A DNA stretch of 64,000 nt from Calliopsis andreniformis (GCF_051401765.1 NW_027480530.1:558001-622000); one strand, 5' to 3'. Shown: positions 53,302 through 64,000, counted from the first letter of the stretch. Notes: generated by a model not told the origin, from the sequence alone. Numbers and translations: made by a program.

Positions 53302-56300
53302 ACTGCTCCAGACACTCCTCCTGACACTGACACTGCTCCTGACGCAGCACCTGACACTGACACTGCTCCTGACACTGACACTACACCTCAAACTGCTCCT
53401 GACACTCCTCCTGACACCGACACTGCTCCTGGCACTGCTCCTGACACTGACGCTGCTCCTGATGCTGACACGGACACAGCTCCTGGCACTGCTACAGACG
53501 CGGCTCCTGACACTGCTCCTGACTCAGGCACTGCACCTGGTACTGACACTGACACTGCTCCTGACACAGGCACTGTTTCTGGTACTGACACTGACACTGA
53601 TACTGACACTGCCACTGCTCCTGACGCTGCTCCAGACACTGCAACTGACACTAGCACGGCTCCTCACACTGCTCCTGACACTGACACTGCTCCTGACACT
53701 GCTCCTGACACTGACACTGCACCTGACACTGCTCCTGGCACTGCCACTGGTCCTGACACTGCTCCTGACACAGACACTGCTGCTGATGCTGACATGGCTC
53801 CTGACACTGCTCCTGACACAGACACTGCTCCGACCAATGCTTCTGTCACTGACACTGCTCCTGTCACTGGCACTGGTCCTGACACTGTTTCTCACACTGG
53901 CGCTGGTCCTGACACTGCTCCTGACACTGACGCTGCTCCTGACACTGACACTGACACTGCTCCTGACACTGCTACTGTCACTGACACTGCTCCTGACACT
54001 GCTCGCGACATTGCTCCAGACACTGACACTGCTCCTGAGACAGCTCGTGACACTGACACTGCTCCTGCCACTGTTCCTGACACTGCTGCTCACACTGACA
54101 CTGCTCCTGACACTGGCACTGGTCCTGACAATGCTCCTGATACTGACACTGCTCCTGACACTGCACCTGAAACTGACACTGCTCCTCGAGCAGCTCCTGA
54201 CACTGCTGCTGACACTGACACTGCTGCTGATCCTGACACTGCTCCTGACACTGCTCCTGACACTGACACTGCTCCTGCCACTGCTCCTGACACTGCTCCT
54301 GACACTGCTCCTGACACTGACCCTGCTCCTGACACTGCTCCTGACACTGCTCCAGACACTGGCACTGCTCCTGGCACTGCTCCTGACACTGACACTGCTC
54401 CTGACACTGCTCCTGACACTGACACTGCTGCTGATCCTGACGCTGCTACTGCTCCTGTGTCTGACACTTGTCCTGACACTGCTCCTGACACTGCTCGCGA
54501 CATTGCTCCAGACACTGACACTGCTCCTGACACTGCTCGTCACACTGCTGCTGACACTGACACTGCTTGTGGAACTGCTCCTGAAACTGACACTGCTCCT
54601 CACACAGCTCCTGACACTGGCACTGCTCTTGGCACTGCTCCTGACACTGACACTGCTACTGACACTGATACTGCTGCTGATCCTGACAAAGCTCCTGACA
54701 CTGCTACTGACACTGCTCGTGACGTTGCTCCAGACACTGACACTGCTCCTGACACAGCTCGTGACGGTGTCACTGCTCCTGCCACTGTTCCTGACACGGC
54801 TGCTCACACTGACACTGCTCCTGACACTGGCACTGGTCCTGACACTGCTCCTGACACTGACACTGCTCCTGACACTGACACTGCTCCTGACACTGCTGCT
54901 AACACTGCTCGTGACACAGACACTGCTCCTGAAAATGCTCCTGACACTGACACAGCTCCTCACACAGCTCCTGACACTGACACTGCTCCTGACTGTGCTC
55001 CTGACACAGACACTTCTGCTGATACTGACAATGCTCCTGTCACTGCTCCTGACACTGCTGCTGATGCTGACAATGCTCCTGACACTGCTCCTGACACCGA
55101 CACTGCTCCGAACAATGCTTCTGACACTGGCACTGCTCCTGTCACTGGCACTGGTCCTGACACTGCTTCTGACACCGGCGCTGGTCCTGACACTGCTCCT
55201 GACACTGACGCTGCTCCTGACACTGACACTGACACTGCTCCTGACACTGCTACTGACACTGACACTGCTCCTGACACTGCTCGCGACATTGCTCCAGACA
55301 CTGACACTGCTCCTGAGACAGCTCGTGACACTGACACTGCTCCTGCCACTGTTCCTGACACTGCTGCTCACACTGACACTGCTCCTAACACTGGCACTGG
55401 TGCTGACAATGATCCTGACACTGACACTGCTCCTGACACTGCTCCTGACACTGCTGCTGACACTGACACTGTTTGTGACACTGCTCCTGAAACTGACACT
55501 GCTCCTCGAACAGCTCCTGACACTGCTGCTGACACTGACACTGCTACTGACACTGACACTGCTCCTGGCACTGCTCCTGACACTGAAGCTGCTCCTGACA
55601 CTGACACTGACACTGCTCCTGACACTGCTGCTGATGCTGACAATGCTCCTGACACTGCTCCTGACACAGACACTGCTCCGAACAATGCTTCTGACACTGA
55701 CACTGCTCCTGTCACTGGCACTGGTCCTGACACTGCTTCTGACACTGGCGCTGGTCCTGACACTGCTCCTGACACTGACGCTGCTCCTGACACTGACACT
55801 GACACTGCTCCTGACACTGCTACTGACACTGACACTGCTCCTGACACTGCTCGCGACATTGCTCCAGACACTGACACTGCTCCTGAGACAGCTCGTGACA
55901 CTGACACTGCTCCTGACACTGCTCGCGACATTGCTCCAGACACTGACACTGCTCCTGAGACAGCTCGTGACACTGACACTGCTCCTGACGCTGCTCCAGA
56001 CACTGCAACTTACACTGGCACTGCCCCCGTCACTGATCCTGACACTGACCCTGCTCCTGACACAGCTTCTGACACTGACACTGCTCCTGACACTGCTCCT
56101 GACGCTGACACTGCTCCTGGCACTGCTCCTGACACTCACACTACACCACAAACTGCTCCTGACACTCCTCCTGACACTGACACTGCTCCTGGAACTGCAC
56201 CTGACACTGACGCTGCTCCTGATGCTGACACTGACACTGCTCCTGTCACTGCTCCTGACGCTGCTCCAGACACTGCAACTGACACTGACACTGCTGCTGA

Positions 56301-59300
56301 TCCTGACAATGCTCCTGACACTGCTCCTGACACTGCTCGCGACATTGCTCCAGACACTGACACTGGTCCTGAGACAGCTCGTGACACTGACACTGCTCCT
56401 GACACTGCTCGCGACATTGCTCCAGACACTGACACTGCTCCTGAGACAGCTCGTGACACTGACACTGCTCCTGACGCTGCTCCAGACACTGCAACTGACA
56501 CTGGCACTGCCCCCGTCGCTGATCCTGACACTGACCCTGCTCCTGACACAGCTTCTGACACTGACACTGCTCCTGACACTGCTCCTGACGCTGACACTGC
56601 TCCTGGCACTGCTCCTGACACTGACACTACACCACAAACTGCTCCTGACACTCCTCCTGACACTGACACTGCTCCTGTGTCTAACACTTGTCCTGAGACT
56701 GCTTCTGACACTGGCTGGTCCTGACACTGCTCCTGACATTGCTCCTGACATTGCCGCTGGTCCTGACACAGACACTGCACCTGGTACTGACACTGACACT
56801 GCTCCTGACACTGTCACTGCTCCTGACGCTGCTCCAGACACTGCAACTGACACTGGCACCGCCCCCGTCACTGATCCTGACACTGACCCTGCTCCTGACA
56901 CAGCTTCTGACACTGGCACTGCTCCTGACACTGCTCCTGACTCTGACACTGCTCCTGGCACTGCTCCTGACACTGACGCTGCTCCTGATACTGACACTGA
57001 CACTGCTCCTGACAGTGACTCTGACACTGACACTGCACCCGGCACAGAGACTGAGACTGCTCCTGACACTGACACTGCTCCTGTATCTGACACTTGTCCT
57101 GAGACTGCTTCTGACACTGGCACTGGTCCTGACACTTCTCCTTACATTGGCGCTGGACCAGACTCTGCTCCTGACACTGACACTGCTCCTGACACTGCTC
57201 CTGACACAGACAATGCTGCTGATACTGACAATGCTCCTGACACTGCTTCCGACACTGCTCCTGAAACTGACACTGCTCCTGATACTGACACTCTCACTGC
57301 TACTGACACTGCTCCTGACACTCACACTGCTGCTGACCCTGACAATGCTCTTGACACTGCTCCAGACACTGACACTGATACTGCACCTGACACAACTGCT
57401 GAAATAGCTCCTGTAACTGACACTACTCCTGACACTGCTCCTGACACTGACACTGCTGCTGATCCTGAGAATTCTCCTGACACTGCTCCTGACACTGACA
57501 CTGACACGGATCCTGACACTGACACAGCTCCTCACACGGCTCCTGACACTGGCACTGCTCCTGGCACTGCTCCTGACACTGACACTGCTCCTGACACTGA
57601 CACTGCTCCTGACACTGACACTGCCGCTGGCACTGCACCTGACACTGCTCCTGACACTGTCACTGCTGCTACCACTGCTCCTGACACAGACACTTCTGCT
57701 GATACTGACAATGCTCCTGTCACTGCTTCTGACACTGCTCCTGATACTGACACTCTCACTGCTACTGACACTGCTCCTGACACTGACACTACACCTCAAA
57801 CTGCTCCTGACACTCCTCCTGACACTGACACTGCTCCTGGCGCTGCTCCCATCACTGACGCTGCTCGTGATGCTGACACTGACACTGCTCCTGGCAATGC
57901 ACCTGACGCTGCTCCTGAGTCTGCTCCTGACACAGGCACTGCACCTGGTACTGACACTGACACTGCTCCTGACACTGTCACTGCTCCTGACGCTGCTCCA
58001 GACACTGCAACTGACACTGGCACTGCCCCTGACACTGATCCTGACACTGACCCTGCTCCTGACACAGCTTCTGACACTGACACTGCTCCTGACACTTCTC
58101 CTGACACAGACACTTCTGCTGATACTGACAATGCTCCTGTCACTGCTTGTGACACTGCTCCTGATACTGACACTGTCACTTCTACTGACACTGCTCCTGA
58201 CACTGACACTGCTCCTGACACTGCTCCAGACACTCCTCCTGACACTGGCACTGCTCCTGACACAGCTCCTGGCACTGACACGGCTCCTGACACTGACACT
58301 ACACCTCAAACTGCTCCTGACACTCCTCCTGACACTGACACTGCTCCTGGAACTGCTCCTGTCACTGCTCCTGACGCTGCTCCTGACACTGCTCCTGACA
58401 CAGGCACTGCACCTGGTACTGACACTGACACTGCTCCTGACACAGGCACTGTTTCTGGTACTGACACTGACACTGCTACTGACACTGCCACTGCTCCTGA
58501 CGCTGCTCCAGACACTGCAACTGACACTGGCACGGCTCCTCACACTGCTCCTGACACTGCTCCTGGCACTGCTCCTGACACTGACACTGCTGCTGATCCT
58601 GACAATGCTCCTGACACTGCTCCTAACACTGATGCTGACACTGCTCATGACTGTGACACTGACACTGACACTGCTCCCGTCACAGACACTGACACTGATC
58701 CTGACACTGACACTGCTCCTGTGTCTAACACTTGTCTTGAGGCTGCTTCTGACACTGGCTGGTCCTGACACTGCTCCTGACATTGCTCCTGACATTGCCG
58801 CTGGTCCTGACACAGACACTACACCTGGTACTGACACTGACACTGCTCCTGACACTGTCACTGCTCCTGACGCTGCTCCAGACACTGCAACTTACACTGG
58901 CACTGCCCCCGTCACTGATCCTGACACTGACCCTGCTCCTGACACAGCTTCTGACACTGACACTGCTCCTGACACTGCTCCTGACACTGACACTGCTCCT
59001 GGCACTGCTCCTGACACTGACGCTGCTCCTGATACTGACTCTGACACTGCTCCTGGCACTGCTCCTGGCACTGCTCCTGACACTGCTCCTGAAATTGCTC
59101 CTGACACAGGCACTGCACCTGGTACTGACACTGACACTGCTCCTGACACAGGCACTGTTTCTGGTACTGACACTGACACTGCTACTGACACTGCCACTGC
59201 TCCTGACGCTGCTCCAGACACTGCAACTGACACTGGCACGGCTCCTCACACTGCTCCTGACACAGACACTGCTGCTGATCCTGTCAGTGCTGCTGACACG

Positions 59301-59580
59301 GCTCCTGAGACTGACACTGCTCCTGACACTGCTCCTGACACTGCTCCTGACACTTCTCCTGACACTGCTCGTGACACTGACACTGCTCCATGACACTGCT
59401 CCTGACACAGCTCCTGACACTGACCCTGCTCCTGACACTGCTCCTGACACTGCTCCAGACACTGACACTGCTCCAGACACAGCTACTGTCACTGACACTG
59501 CTCCTGACACTGCTCCTGACACAACTCCTGACACTGACACTTGTCCTCACACTGCTCCTGACACTGACACTGCTCCTGAC
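53302..59580 (+). repeat. 6,279-bp tandem duplication, copy a
   Basis: Matches the sequence from 59581 onward at an offset of 6,279 (6x1045+9; the events at 56711, 58755 and 59390 sum to +9). Compared with copy b it lacks 306 bp near 55.59 kb and 234 bp near 56.67 kb, both whole hexamers. Spotted substitutions include 53328 and 53350, and sites near 54448 and 54897. Tags include GCTACAGACGCGG, CCGACCAATGC and CCTCGAGCAG, which are rare or absent elsewhere. Confidence 0.9.
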
Positions 59581-62500
59581 ACTGCTCCAGACACTCCTCC
59601 TGACACTAACACTGCTCCTGACGCAGCAGCTGACACTGACACTGCTCCTGACACTGACACTACACCTCAAACTGCTCCTGACACTCCTCCTGACACCGAC
59701 ACTGCTCCTGGCACTGCTCCTGACACTGACGCTGCTCCTGATGCTGACACGGACACAGCTCCTGGCACTGCTACAGACGCGGCTCCTGACACTGCTCCTG
59801 ACTCAGGCACTGCACCTGGTACTGACACTGACACTGCTCCTGACACAGGCACTGTTTCTGGTACTGACACTGACACTGATACTGACACTGCCACTGCTCC
59901 TGACGCTGCTCCAGACACTGCAACTGACACTAGCACGGCTCCTCACACTGCTCCTGACACTGACACTGCTCCTGACACTGCTCCTGACACTGACACTGCA
60001 CCTGACACTGCTCCTGGCACTGCCACTGGTCCTGACACTGCTCCTGACACAGACACTGCTGCTGATGCTGACATGGCTCCTGACACTGCTCCTGACACAG
60101 ACACTGCTCCGACCAATGCTTCTGTCACTGACACTGCTCCTGTCACTGGCACTGGTCCTGACACTGTTTCTCACACTGGCGCTGGTCCTGACACTGCTCC
60201 TGACACTGACGCTGCTCCTGACACTGACACTGACACTGCTCCTGACACTGCTACTGTCACTGACACTGCTCCTGACACTGCTCGCGACATTGCTCCAGAC
60301 ACTGACACTGCTCCTGAGACAGCTCGTGACACTGACACTGCTCCTGCCACTGTTCCTGACACTGCTGCTCACACTGACACTGCTCCTGACACTGGCACTG
60401 GTCCTGACAATGCTCCTGATACTGACACTGCTCCTGACACTGCACCTGAAACTGACACTGCTCCTCGAGCAGCTCCTGACACTGCTGCTGACACTGACAC
60501 TGCTGCTGATCCTGACACTGCTCCTGACACTGCTCCTGACACTGACACTGCTCCTGCCACTGCTCCTGACACTGCTCCTGACACTGCTCCTGACACTGAC
60601 CCTGCTCCTGACACTGCTCCTGACACTGCTCCAGACACTGGCACTGCTCCTGGCACTGCTCCTGACACTGACACTGCTCCTGACACTGCTCCTGACACTG
60701 ACACTGCTGCTGATCCTGACGCTGCTAGTGCTCCTGTGTCTGACACTTGTCCTGACACTGCTCCTGACACTGCTCGCGACATTGCTCCAGACACTGACAC
60801 TGCTCCTGACACTGCTCGTCACACTGCTGCTGACACTGACACTGCTTGTGGAACTGCTCCTGAAACTGACACTGCTCCTCACACAGCTCCTGACACTGGC
60901 ACTGCTCTTGGCACTGCTCCTGACACTGACACTGCTACTGACACTGATACTGCTGCTGATCCTGACAAAGCTCCTGACACTGCTACTGACACTGCTCGTG
61001 ACGTTGCTCCAGACACTGACACTGCTCCTGACACAGCTCGTGACGGTGTCACTGCTCCTGCCACTGTTCCTGACACGGCTGCTCACACTGACACTGCTCC
61101 TGACACTGGCACTGGTCCTGACACTGCTCCTGACACTGACACTGCTCCTGACACTGACACTGCTCCTGACACTGCTCCTAACACTGCTCGTGACACAGAC
61201 ACTGCTCCTGAAAATGCTCCTGACACTGACACAGCTCCTCACACAGCTCCTGACACTGACACTGCTCCTGACTGTGCTCCTGACACAGACACTTCTGCTG
61301 ATACTGACAATGCTCCTGTCACTGCTCCTGACACTGCTGCTGATGCTGACAATGCTCCTGACACTGCTCCTGACACCGACACTGCTCCGAACAATGCTTC
61401 TGACACTGGCACTGCTCCTGTCACTGGCACTGGTCCTGACACTGCTTCTGACACCGGCGCTGGTCCTGACACTGCTCCTGACACTGACGCTGCTCCTGAC
61501 ACTGACACTGACACTGCTCCTGACACTGCTACTGACACTGACACTGCTCCTGACACTGCTCGCGACATTGCTCCAGACACTGACACTGCTCCTGAGACAG
61601 CTCGTGACACTGACACTGCTCCTGCCACTGTTCCTGACACTGCTGCTCACACTGACACTGCTCCTAACACTGGCACTGGTGCTGACAATGATCCTGACAC
61701 TGACACTGCTCCTGACACTGCTCCTGACACTGCTGCTGACACTGACACTGTTTGTGACACTGCTCCTGAAACTGACACTGCTCCTCGAACAGCTCCTGAC
61801 ACTGCTGCTGACACTGACACTGCTACTGACACTGACACTGCTCCTGGCACTGCTCCTGACACTGAAGCTGCTCCTGACACTGCACCTGACACTGCTCCTG
61901 ACACTGTCACTGCTACTACCACTGCTCCTGACACTGACGCTGCTGCTGATCCTGACAATGCTCCTGACAGTGCTCCTGACACTGACGCTGACACTGCTGA
62001 TGACAGTGACACAGACACTGACACTGCTCCTGTCACTGACACTGCTCCTCACACTGCTCTTCACACAGCCACTGCTCCTGACACTGCTACTGACACACAC
62101 ACTGCTGCTGATACTGATAATGCTCCTGAAACTGCTCCTGACCCTGACACGGCTGCTCACACTGCTCCTGATACTGACCTTGCTCCTGACACTGGTCCTG
62201 ATAAAGACACTGCTGCTGATGCTGACAATGCTCCTGACACTGCTCCTGACACACACACTGCTCCGAACAATGCTTCTGACACTGACACTGCTCCTGTCAC
62301 TGGCACTGGTCCTGACACTGCTTCTGACACTGGCGCTGGTCCTGACACTGCTCCTGACACTGACGCTGCTCCTGACACTGACACTGACACTGCTCCTGAC
62401 ACTGCTACTGACACTGACACTGCTCCTGACACTGCTCGCGACATTGCTCCAGACACTGACACTGCTCCTGAGACAGCTCGTGACACTGACACTGCTCCTG

Positions 62501-64000
62501 ACACTGCTCGCGACATTGCTCCAGACACTGACACTGCTCCTGAGACAGCTCGTGACACTGACACTGCTCCTGACGCTGCTCCAGACACTGCAACTTACAC
62601 TGGCACTGCCCCCGTCACTGATCCTGACACTGACCCTGCTCCTGACACAGCTTCTGACACTGACACTGCTCCTGACACTGCTCCTGACGCTGACACTGCT
62701 CCTGGCACTGCTCCTGACACTCACACTACACCACAAACTGCTCCTGACACTCCTCCTGACACTGACACTGCTCCTGGAACTGCACCTGACACTGACGCTG
62801 CTCCTGATGCTGACACTGACACTGCTCCTGTCACTGCTCCTGACGCTGCTCCAGACACTGCAACTGACACTGACACTGCTGCTGATCCTGACAATGCTCC
62901 TGACACTGCTCCTGACACTGCTCGCGACATTGCTCCAGACACTGACACTGGTCCTGAGACAGCTCGTGACACTGACACTGCTCCTGACACTGCTCGCGAC
63001 ATTGCTCCAGACACTGACACTGCTCCTGAGACAGCTCGTGACACTGACACTGCTCCTGACGCTGCTCCAGACACTGCAACTGACACTGGCACTGCCCCCG
63101 TCGCTGATCCTGACACTGACCCTGCTCCTGACACAGCTTCTGACACTGACACTGCTCCTGACACTGCTCCTGACGCTGACACTGCTCCTGGCACTGCTCC
63201 TGACACTGACACAACACCACAAACTGCTCCTGACACTCCTCCTGACACTGACACTGCTCCTGGAACTGCTCCTGACACTGACGCTGCTCCTGATGCTGAC
63301 ACTGACACTGCTCCTGCCACTGCTCCTGACGCTGCTCCAGACACTGCAACTGACACTGACACTGCTGCTGATCCTGACAATGCTCCTGACACTGCTCCTG
63401 ACGCTGATGCTGACACTGCTCATGACTGTGACACTGACACTGACACTGCTCCCGTCACAGACACTGACACTGATCCTGACAGTGACACTGCTCCTGTGTC
63501 TAACACTTGTCCTGAGACTGCTTCTGACACTGGCTGGTCCTGACACTGCTCCTGACATTGCTCCTGACATTGCCGCTGGTCCTGACACAGACACTGCACC
63601 TGGTACTGACACTGACACTGCTCCTGACACTGTCACTGCTCCTGACGCTGCTCCAGACACTGCAACTGACACTGGCACCGCCCCCGTCACTGATCCTGAC
63701 ACTGACCCTGCTCCTGACACAGCTTCTGACACTGGCACTGCTCCTGACACTGCTCCTGACTCTGACACTGCTCCTGGCACTGCTCCTGACACTGACGCTG
63801 CTCCTGATACTGACACTGACACTGCTCCTGACAGTGACTCTGACACTGACACTGCACCCGGCACAGAGACTGAGACTGCTCCTGACACTGACACTGCTCC
63901 TGTATCTGACACTTGTCCTGAGACTGCTTCTGACACTGGCACTGGTCCTGACACTTCTCCTTACATTGGCGCTGGACCAGACTCTGCTCCTGACACTGAC
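59581..64000 (+). repeat. 6,279-bp tandem duplication, copy b (cut by window end)
   Basis: Partner of 53302-59580, ending at the right window edge inside the region equivalent to 57.2 kb. It retains about 61.88-62.19 kb and about 63.25-63.48 kb, which copy a lacks. The first of these also matches duplication B (13.65-13.98 kb), so the longer form is probably ancestral and copy a the deleted one. Confidence 0.88.

Larger units (their letters stand above)
3063..63543 (+). repeat. Register-shift landmark family (34 copies) marking higher-order units
   Basis: A recurring motif adds 4 bp to the hexamer register. Form 1 is CTGGCTGGTCCTGA; form 2 is CTTGCTGGTCCTGAAA. A form-2 subtype preceded by GCTCTGG or GCTCTGGT also lacks one base, giving a net +3. 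Form 1 starts at 3063, 6548, 9574, 16856, 19768, 21566, 23866, 25412, 26952, 29942, 31488, 33028, 40328, 43480, 45545, 48635, 51411, 56711, 58755 and 63530. Form 2 (+4) starts at 5011, 7890, 15319, 18198, 38791 and 41670. Form 2 (+3) starts at 5656, 15964, 23052, 29128, 39436, 44635, 47246 and 52897. Most sit in a conserved neighbourhood: CCCGTCACAGACACTG and a CTTGTCCTGAG block upstream, GACATTGCCGCTGGTCC downstream. Most spacings are 0.6-2.8 kb, with longer gaps 9574-15319, 33028-38791, 52897-56711 and 58755-63530. I read them as the ancestral boundary of the higher-order unit. Confidence 0.9.
1..64000. repeat. Giant hexamer/dodecamer satellite array filling the whole window
   Basis: Every stretch of the window parses into hexamers CTGACA (a) and CTGCTC (b) or near variants such as CTGGCA, CTGTCA, CTGATA, CAGACA, CAGCTC, ATGCTC, CTGCTG, CTGATC and CTGCAC. 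The b unit is nearly always flanked by a; runs of a are one or two long, rarely three (for example 412-426). The commonest word is a-b-a-b-a, 30 bp, with 18-bp and 42-bp variants. No unique sequence, transposon end, poly-A tract, tRNA/rRNA-like fold or CRISPR-like repeat-spacer pattern is visible. Substitutions from consensus are frequent, but insertions or deletions that are not whole hexamers are very rare. The size and nesting fit a eukaryotic satellite or minisatellite; the host and chromosomal position cannot be read from the sequence. The array runs off both window edges. It could alternatively be a giant repetitive exon, but frame breaks argue against that. Confidence 0.97.

Noticed and set aside
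51752..58768. 2,338-codon + strand open frame, Leu/Thr-rich then Asp/Thr/Ala/Pro-rich
   Set aside because: It starts at an ATG made by the shared CCATGACAC insertion, changes character at a +4 landmark (56711), and its frame is stop-resistant by composition. There is no domain, signal for translation or unique sequence.
58783..63543. 1,586-codon + strand open frame ending in Gly-Trp-Ser-stop
   Set aside because: The stop is the landmark itself and the first ~200 codons are in the Leu-Thr frame. Same artefact class as the others.
1..64000. CRISPR array
   Set aside because: There are repeats but no unique spacers; the intervals between any repeat are themselves the same repeat.
1..64000. CTG/CAG triplet expansion
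   Set aside because: CTG occurs about every 6 bp but alternates with ACA or CTC; runs of pure CTG exceed two only rarely (for example GCTGCTGCTGATC at 12843).
1..64000. G-quadruplex array on the - strand
   Set aside because: The G-rich strand has only GG pairs about 10 or more bases apart, with no GGG runs, so stable quadruplexes are unlikely.

Overview
The whole 64-kb window is one uninterrupted, degenerate tandem-repeat (satellite) array. I find no unique-sequence island, no RNA gene, no recognisable mobile element and no protein-coding gene I can defend. The base unit is a hexamer in two flavours on the + strand: a = CTGACA and b = CTGCTC, together the 12-mer GACACTGCTCCT. The two alternate in a loose order in which 'a b a b a' (30 bp) is commonest. 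The + strand is strongly C-rich and G-poor; the 30-bp consensus is C 40%, T 23%, A 20%, G 17%. An array this large and this hierarchical points to a eukaryotic nuclear genome, most likely an animal. That is inference: nothing in the window identifies the species, and there is no flanking sequence.

Repeats are nested. The levels are 6 bp; then 12, 18 and 30 bp; then units of about 1.3-2.8 kb marked by a register-shifting motif (CTGGCTGGTCCTGA or its variant CTTGCTGGTCCTGAAA, 34 copies); then segmental duplications of 1.8 to 11.4 kb. Layout: 0.1-2.06 kb and 3.2-9.2 kb are an early copy of a ~10-kb module. 8.8-19.96 kb is its second copy and 32.2-43.7 kb its third. 18.4-21.8 kb holds a 1,798-bp tandem duplication. 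21.8-33.9 kb is a 6,076-bp perfect-register tandem duplication, nearly base-identical. 43.7-53.3 kb is a mosaic of pieces found elsewhere in the window. 53.3-64.0 kb is a 6,279-bp tandem duplication cut by the window edge.

The very long open frames (up to about 2,300 codons, on both strands) follow from the repeat rather than showing genes. Five of six frames of the 12-mer lack stops, and in three of them no consensus codon is one substitution from a stop. The + frames read Asp-Thr-Ala-Pro or Leu-Thr-Leu-Leu and switch into one another at the register-shift motifs. The - frames read Arg-Ser-Ser-Val, Gly-Ala-Val-Ser or Glu-Gln-Cys-Gln. No function in a pathway can be assigned. What is informative is the duplication history, the almost perfect conservation of the hexamer register, and the compositional strand asymmetry.
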